From Sulfitobacter mediterraneus (GTDB lineage: Bacteria > Pseudomonadota > Alphaproteobacteria > Rhodobacterales > Rhodobacteraceae), in assembly GCF_003054325.1 (NCBI RefSeq), contig NZ_QBKU01000017.1, positions 1-45,701 of the forward strand: 45,701 bases of DNA, given 5' to 3'. Both the position numbers and the translations under genes were made by a program. The notes beneath the pieces were generated by a model. It saw only the letters and a list, made by a program, of their open reading frames with translations, searched no databases and was not told where the DNA came from. Shown here in pieces: positions 42,477 through 45,701 of the stretch. Position 1 is the first letter of the stretch; the number at the start of each line of letters is the position of its first letter.

Positions 42477-45400
42477 TCCAGCTTACCTATGATCAGGACT
42501 GGGTCACCCTCGAGTTCAGGTCGCGCCAGTCCCTGCTGGACCGGCTCCTCTCACGTGGGACGGTGCCAGATTTCGATCACGACAAGCGGCTGAGCTTCGC
42601 GTTGGCCGATCTACGAGCCACCGCAGAGGAGGCCGGCGATCAGGTGGAGATCGGGAGTGACCGTATTCAGCTCTCTCACAGAACGCTGAGCGCGCTCTCC
42701 TCGGAGACGGCGGACGCGCTTGGTCTTCCCCCCTTGGTGGACCTCACCCTGCGCACAGACGTCATGGGCCAGATCGGCAGCCCCGATTTCCGCCTGACCC
42801 ATGACTGGGTCCGGGCGGGCCGAAAGGAGATCGCCCATCGGACCGGTGCGATCCTGGAGACCGCGGGCGACGGGGCCGACGGGCTTCGCCGCCTCCCGAG
42901 ATGGATGCTGGACGCGCTTGAGGTAGCGGACCGATTCCGGGCCGGCTCTGACCTCGAGGAGCACTGGGAGGCGCTTGCCCGTTTTCGGCGCGCCCTTGAG
43001 CCCGGGGTCCGGATGTACCGGGCCGATGCGGAAGCGCGCCTCGGGATGACCGATTTCCTCTCTGGGCTCGAAGTGACCCTGACGGACCGGTTCTCGATCA
43101 GCCCGCAGGGCGAGGACCAGTTCGCGATCATCCCATTTCTCGGCGAGAGGGTCGAGGCCGCGGAACGTGACGGGGAGCAGATCAGCGAGGCGGAGGCGGA
43201 GCTGCAGGAGGGTTGGCTTCGCGCTTTTCAGGACAAGGCCTTCGCGCGGGGCGCCCGCCCCGCTTACAAGCTTGGCGGGCAGAGTTATCTGGTCGTGGAC
43301 CCCGCCGCCACCCCGGTCCTCAAGATTATGACAGACATGCAACGAGCGGATCCGGTCACCCGAGCCGCGTTCGTCCGCAATCCACGTCAGAAGGTCACCG
43401 AGGCGATCACGGACCATCTGCGCTCGAAAGGCAAACTGGACGGGCTGTCGCCGGCCCAGGAGCAGGAGCTGATTGAGCAAACGGCAGAGCCCGCTTTTGT
43501 AGAGACACGGGAATACTCCGAACGGGTGATCGGGCTCACCGTCTACGAGAAACCGGCGCTCGAGATCACTGGGTCCGGGACAACATGGCTGCCTGAGGCG
43601 TTCACCGGAGCGGCAGCCGAAATAATCGAGGCGATGGCCCCGGACCAGGTCGAGCGGCTCATCCAGCAGGTGGATGCAGCAATCGCGAACGGACAGCCGT
43701 CGGTGAACGTCGACGGCGCCGAGATCCCCGCGACCCAGACAAGTCGCGCCGCGCTCGAGCAGCGTCTCGAAGCCATCCGGAAGCGGGAAGAGCCAGAAAA
43801 TAAACCAGTGATCGGGGAGGAAATCGATCCGCGGATCGGGCCTATCATCCTCGACACCGCCGACAACCTCGAGGACCTCACCTGGGCTGCAAAGATCAGC
43901 CCGCGCACCCGGCTCGCCTCGGACGCGCTCCCGGAAGTGGTGAAATCAGCCCTCAAAGGACACCAGACGGAGAGTTTTCTCTGGAAGCTGGAGGCTTGGG
44001 CTGCAGGACTGCCAGGGATCTTGAACGCGGACGAGCAAGGGCTAGGAAAAACCCTTCAGGCGATCGCATTTCTCGCTTGGATGAAGGAGAACATGTCCCG
44101 CTCGGAAGCCGGGCGCGCCGGGCCAGTCCTCGTAGTGGCGCCCACCTCGCTGCTCGTGAACTGGGAGGAAGAGGTCGACAAACACTTGCGGGCGCCCGGA
44201 CTCGGCAATGTGGTCCGGCTCTACGGATCAGCCCTCGGAGGCAAGAAGCGGCCTGGCCAGCAGGGCATCGAAACCGATTGCGGAAGCACGCTGCTGGACC
44301 TCCGCGATCTGGAGGAGGCGATCGATGAGGGGCGTGGGCATCGTTACTGGGTGCTGACCACCTACACGACGCTGACGAACTACCAACATTCGCTAGCGAA
44401 AATTCCCTTCTCGACCGCCGTATTCGACGAAATACAGGCGGTGAAGAACCCCGTGAGCTTGCGCGCCAAAGCGGCGCTCGCGGTCAATGCGGATTTTCGG
44501 GTCGGGCTGACCGGCACCCCGATCGAGAACAGCACGGTTGACCTGTGGGCGATCATGGAGCAGCTCACCCCGGGCCGTTTCGGCTCACTGAAGGCGTTCC
44601 GGGAGAAGTTTGGGGAGCCCGCGGAGGGAAACATGCGCGAGCTCTATTCGCTAATGTTCGAGCCGCAGAGCGGCCTTCCTCCGGTTGCGCTGCGTCGTCT
44701 GAAAGAGGATGTCGCCCGCGACCTTCCAGAAAAATCGCGCCGTCTGCACCCGCGGCTCATGCCGGAAGCGCAGGCCGCCGCTTACGAGACGGCGCGTGGA
44801 AAGCTTGCCTCCGGCACCCGAGGCGGCGCACTCAAGATGCTCCATCATATCCGGTCCGTCTCCGTACACCCTGACGCATCGTCACCGACGGAAGACGAAA
44901 CCTATATCAGCATGTCTGCCCGTCTCTTGGCGACGATGGACATCCTGCGCGGGGTGCAGGACCGGGGCGAGCGCGCGCTGGTCTTCATCGAGCACGTAAA
45001 GATGCAACACCGGTTCATCGAGCTCACGAAACGAGAGTTCGGTCTTCCCCGTGTCGATTTGATCAACGGGAGTACCCCAATCCCGCGTCGGCAAGAGATC
45101 GTGAACCGGTTTCAACGGCACCTAGCCCGCGACGAGGGCTTTGATCTTCTGGTTCTCGGTCCTAAGGCGGCGGGGACCGGGCTGACGCTGACGGCAGCCA
45201 CGCACGTGATCCACCTGTCACGTTGGTGGAACCCGGCCGTGGAGGAGCAGTGCAACGATCGTGTCCATCGCATCGGGCAGTCCAAGCCCGTCACCGTGCA
45301 CGTCCCGATGGCGATCCACCCTGGGTACCAGCACAACTCCTTCGACTGCCTCCTGCATAGTCTGATGGCCCGAAAACGGCGCCTTGCCACTTCCGCCCTT

Positions 45401-45571
45401 TGGCCGATGGGAGACACTGAGGAAGACGCGAGCCGGTTGCAGCAGATGCTCTCGGACGGTGGTGCAACGCGGGTTGAGGATCCCGTCACCGCCGCGATGG
45501 CGATGATGTTCAAACGAGACGATACACCAATGGGCCCCAAGAACTTGGACGGGTCGATCTCGTATCTTTAA
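42473..45571 (+). CDS. zorD: ZorD, SNF2-family helicase/nuclease of type I Zorya, 1032 aa
   Basis: The N-terminal half (1-480) is the Zorya-specific region. The SNF2 motor follows: Walker A NADEQGLGKTLQA (about 517-529), PVLVVAPTSLLVNWEEE, the DEIQ box in TAVFDEIQAVKNP (about 648), VGLTGTPIENS, and in the second lobe GTGLTLTAATHVIHLSRWWN and CNDRVHRIGQSKPV. ZorD has been shown to be the DNA-degrading effector that ZorAB activates. The gene is complete and ends 35 bases before the right-hand IS3-like element. Confidence 0.92.
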   Translation: MIQLTYDQDWVTLEFRSRQSLLDRLLSRGTVPDFDHDKRLSFALADLRATAEEAGDQVEIGSDRIQLSHRTLSALSSETADALGLPPLVDLTLRTDVMGQIGSPDFRLTHDWVRAGRKEIAHRTGAILETAGDGADGLRRLPRWMLDALEVADRFRAGSDLEEHWEALARFRRALEPGVRMYRADAEARLGMTDFLSGLEVTLTDRFSISPQGEDQFAIIPFLGERVEAAERDGEQISEAEAELQEGWLRAFQDKAFARGARPAYKLGGQSYLVVDPAATPVLKIMTDMQRADPVTRAAFVRNPRQKVTEAITDHLRSKGKLDGLSPAQEQELIEQTAEPAFVETREYSERVIGLTVYEKPALEITGSGTTWLPEAFTGAAAEIIEAMAPDQVERLIQQVDAAIANGQPSVNVDGAEIPATQTSRAALEQRLEAIRKREEPENKPVIGEEIDPRIGPIILDTADNLEDLTWAAKISPRTRLASDALPEVVKSALKGHQTESFLWKLEAWAAGLPGILNADEQGLGKTLQAIAFLAWMKENMSRSEAGRAGPVLVVAPTSLLVNWEEEVDKHLRAPGLGNVVRLYGSALGGKKRPGQQGIETDCGSTLLDLRDLEEAIDEGRGHRYWVLTTYTTLTNYQHSLAKIPFSTAVFDEIQAVKNPVSLRAKAALAVNADFRVGLTGTPIENSTVDLWAIMEQLTPGRFGSLKAFREKFGEPAEGNMRELYSLMFEPQSGLPPVALRRLKEDVARDLPEKSRRLHPRLMPEAQAAAYETARGKLASGTRGGALKMLHHIRSVSVHPDASSPTEDETYISMSARLLATMDILRGVQDRGERALVFIEHVKMQHRFIELTKREFGLPRVDLINGSTPIPRRQEIVNRFQRHLARDEGFDLLVLGPKAAGTGLTLTAATHVIHLSRWWNPAVEEQCNDRVHRIGQSKPVTVHVPMAIHPGYQHNSFDCLLHSLMARKRRLATSALWPMGDTEEDASRLQQMLSDGGATRVEDPVTAAMAMMFKRDDTPMGPKNLDGSISYL

Positions 45572-45606
45572 CTGGTTACTGAGGAAACCGGCATTGAGTG
45601 AAGGTT

Positions 45607-45701
45607 TGAACCGCCCCTTGTTTGGCGGAGACCCAGAAGTAAGGATACTGGGTTATGGAAAAGAAGAACTTTGGGAAGAGATATCCGGACGAACTACGTG
45701 C
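45607..45701 (+). mobile_element. Right-hand IS3-like insertion sequence end (partial)
   Basis: Exact inverted copy of bases 1-95, starting TGAACCGCCCC. It begins 35 bases after the zorD stop and leaves the window within the OrfA gene. With the left copy it forms an inverted pair around the island. Confidence 0.8.
45655..45701 (+). CDS. IS3-like transposase OrfA, first 15 residues (partial)
   Basis: ATG 45655 starts the frame MEKKNFGKRYPDELRA, identical to the minus-strand copy at 1-47. AAGGA lies about ten bases upstream. The rest is outside the window. Confidence 0.7.
   Translation, partial: MEKKNFGKRYPDELR

Noticed and set aside
42611..43480. 289-codon minus-strand open frame, and similar frames opposite ZorB
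   Set aside because: Shadows of zorD and zorB caused by high GC content.
1..45701. CRISPR arrays, retron or DGR repeats
   Set aside because: No regularly spaced repeats or reverse transcriptase motifs were seen anywhere in the window.
1..45701. Terminal repeats as evidence of a circular plasmid or phage
   Set aside because: The end repeats are inverted, not direct, and are IS ends, so they do not show circularity.

Overview
The window is a 45.7 kb patchwork that reads as a defence island of an alphaproteobacterium, most likely Rhodobacterales. The evidence is the codon style, the alphaproteobacterial-type SOS box, and the DUF2924 / serine-recombinase module. Both ends stop at the same internal base of two inverted copies of an IS3-like element (1-95 and 45607-45701), so this is probably a whole contig cut at a repeat.

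Layout. 96-2218 (minus): phage/ICE-type genes, the last one (a small ATPase) cut by the left IS. 2327-6334 (plus): an S24 repressor, DUF2924 and large serine recombinase module with a candidate LexA box in its divergent promoter. 6367-11344 (plus): a tight four-gene operon (HNH-HIT fusion, GIY-YIG protein, SF1 helicase, TPR protein) followed by a decayed second copy of the GIY-YIG 3' end. 11856-13626 (minus): two overlapping membrane-protein genes. 13767-16423 (minus): a prokaryotic viperin, a ThiL/AIR-synthase-like protein and a thymidylate-synthase-like protein in one coupled operon. 16759-22464 (minus): an AlbA_2-NACHT-cold-shock protein with a DUF3800-like/TPR partner. 22739-24110: scars (IS21 IstA remnant, a DUF3883 gene with two in-frame stops, a tRNA 3' end with terminator). 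24162-31318 (minus): TM0106-family nuclease-helicase, McrB with an EVE-like insertion, and McrC. 31813-35233: secreted and membrane proteins plus a thermonuclease. 35298-36970 (plus): WYL regulator and HEPN protein. 37106-45571 (plus): a complete type I Zorya system, ZorABCD.

Known systems here are McrBC, Zorya I and viperin. The best candidates for something undescribed are the viperin / ThiL-like / TS-like operon, which looks like a nucleotide-chemistry pathway; the NACHT-CSD plus DUF3800-TPR pair; and the HNH-HIT / GIY-YIG / helicase / TPR operon. All functions are read from sequence motifs by eye; no database search was run.
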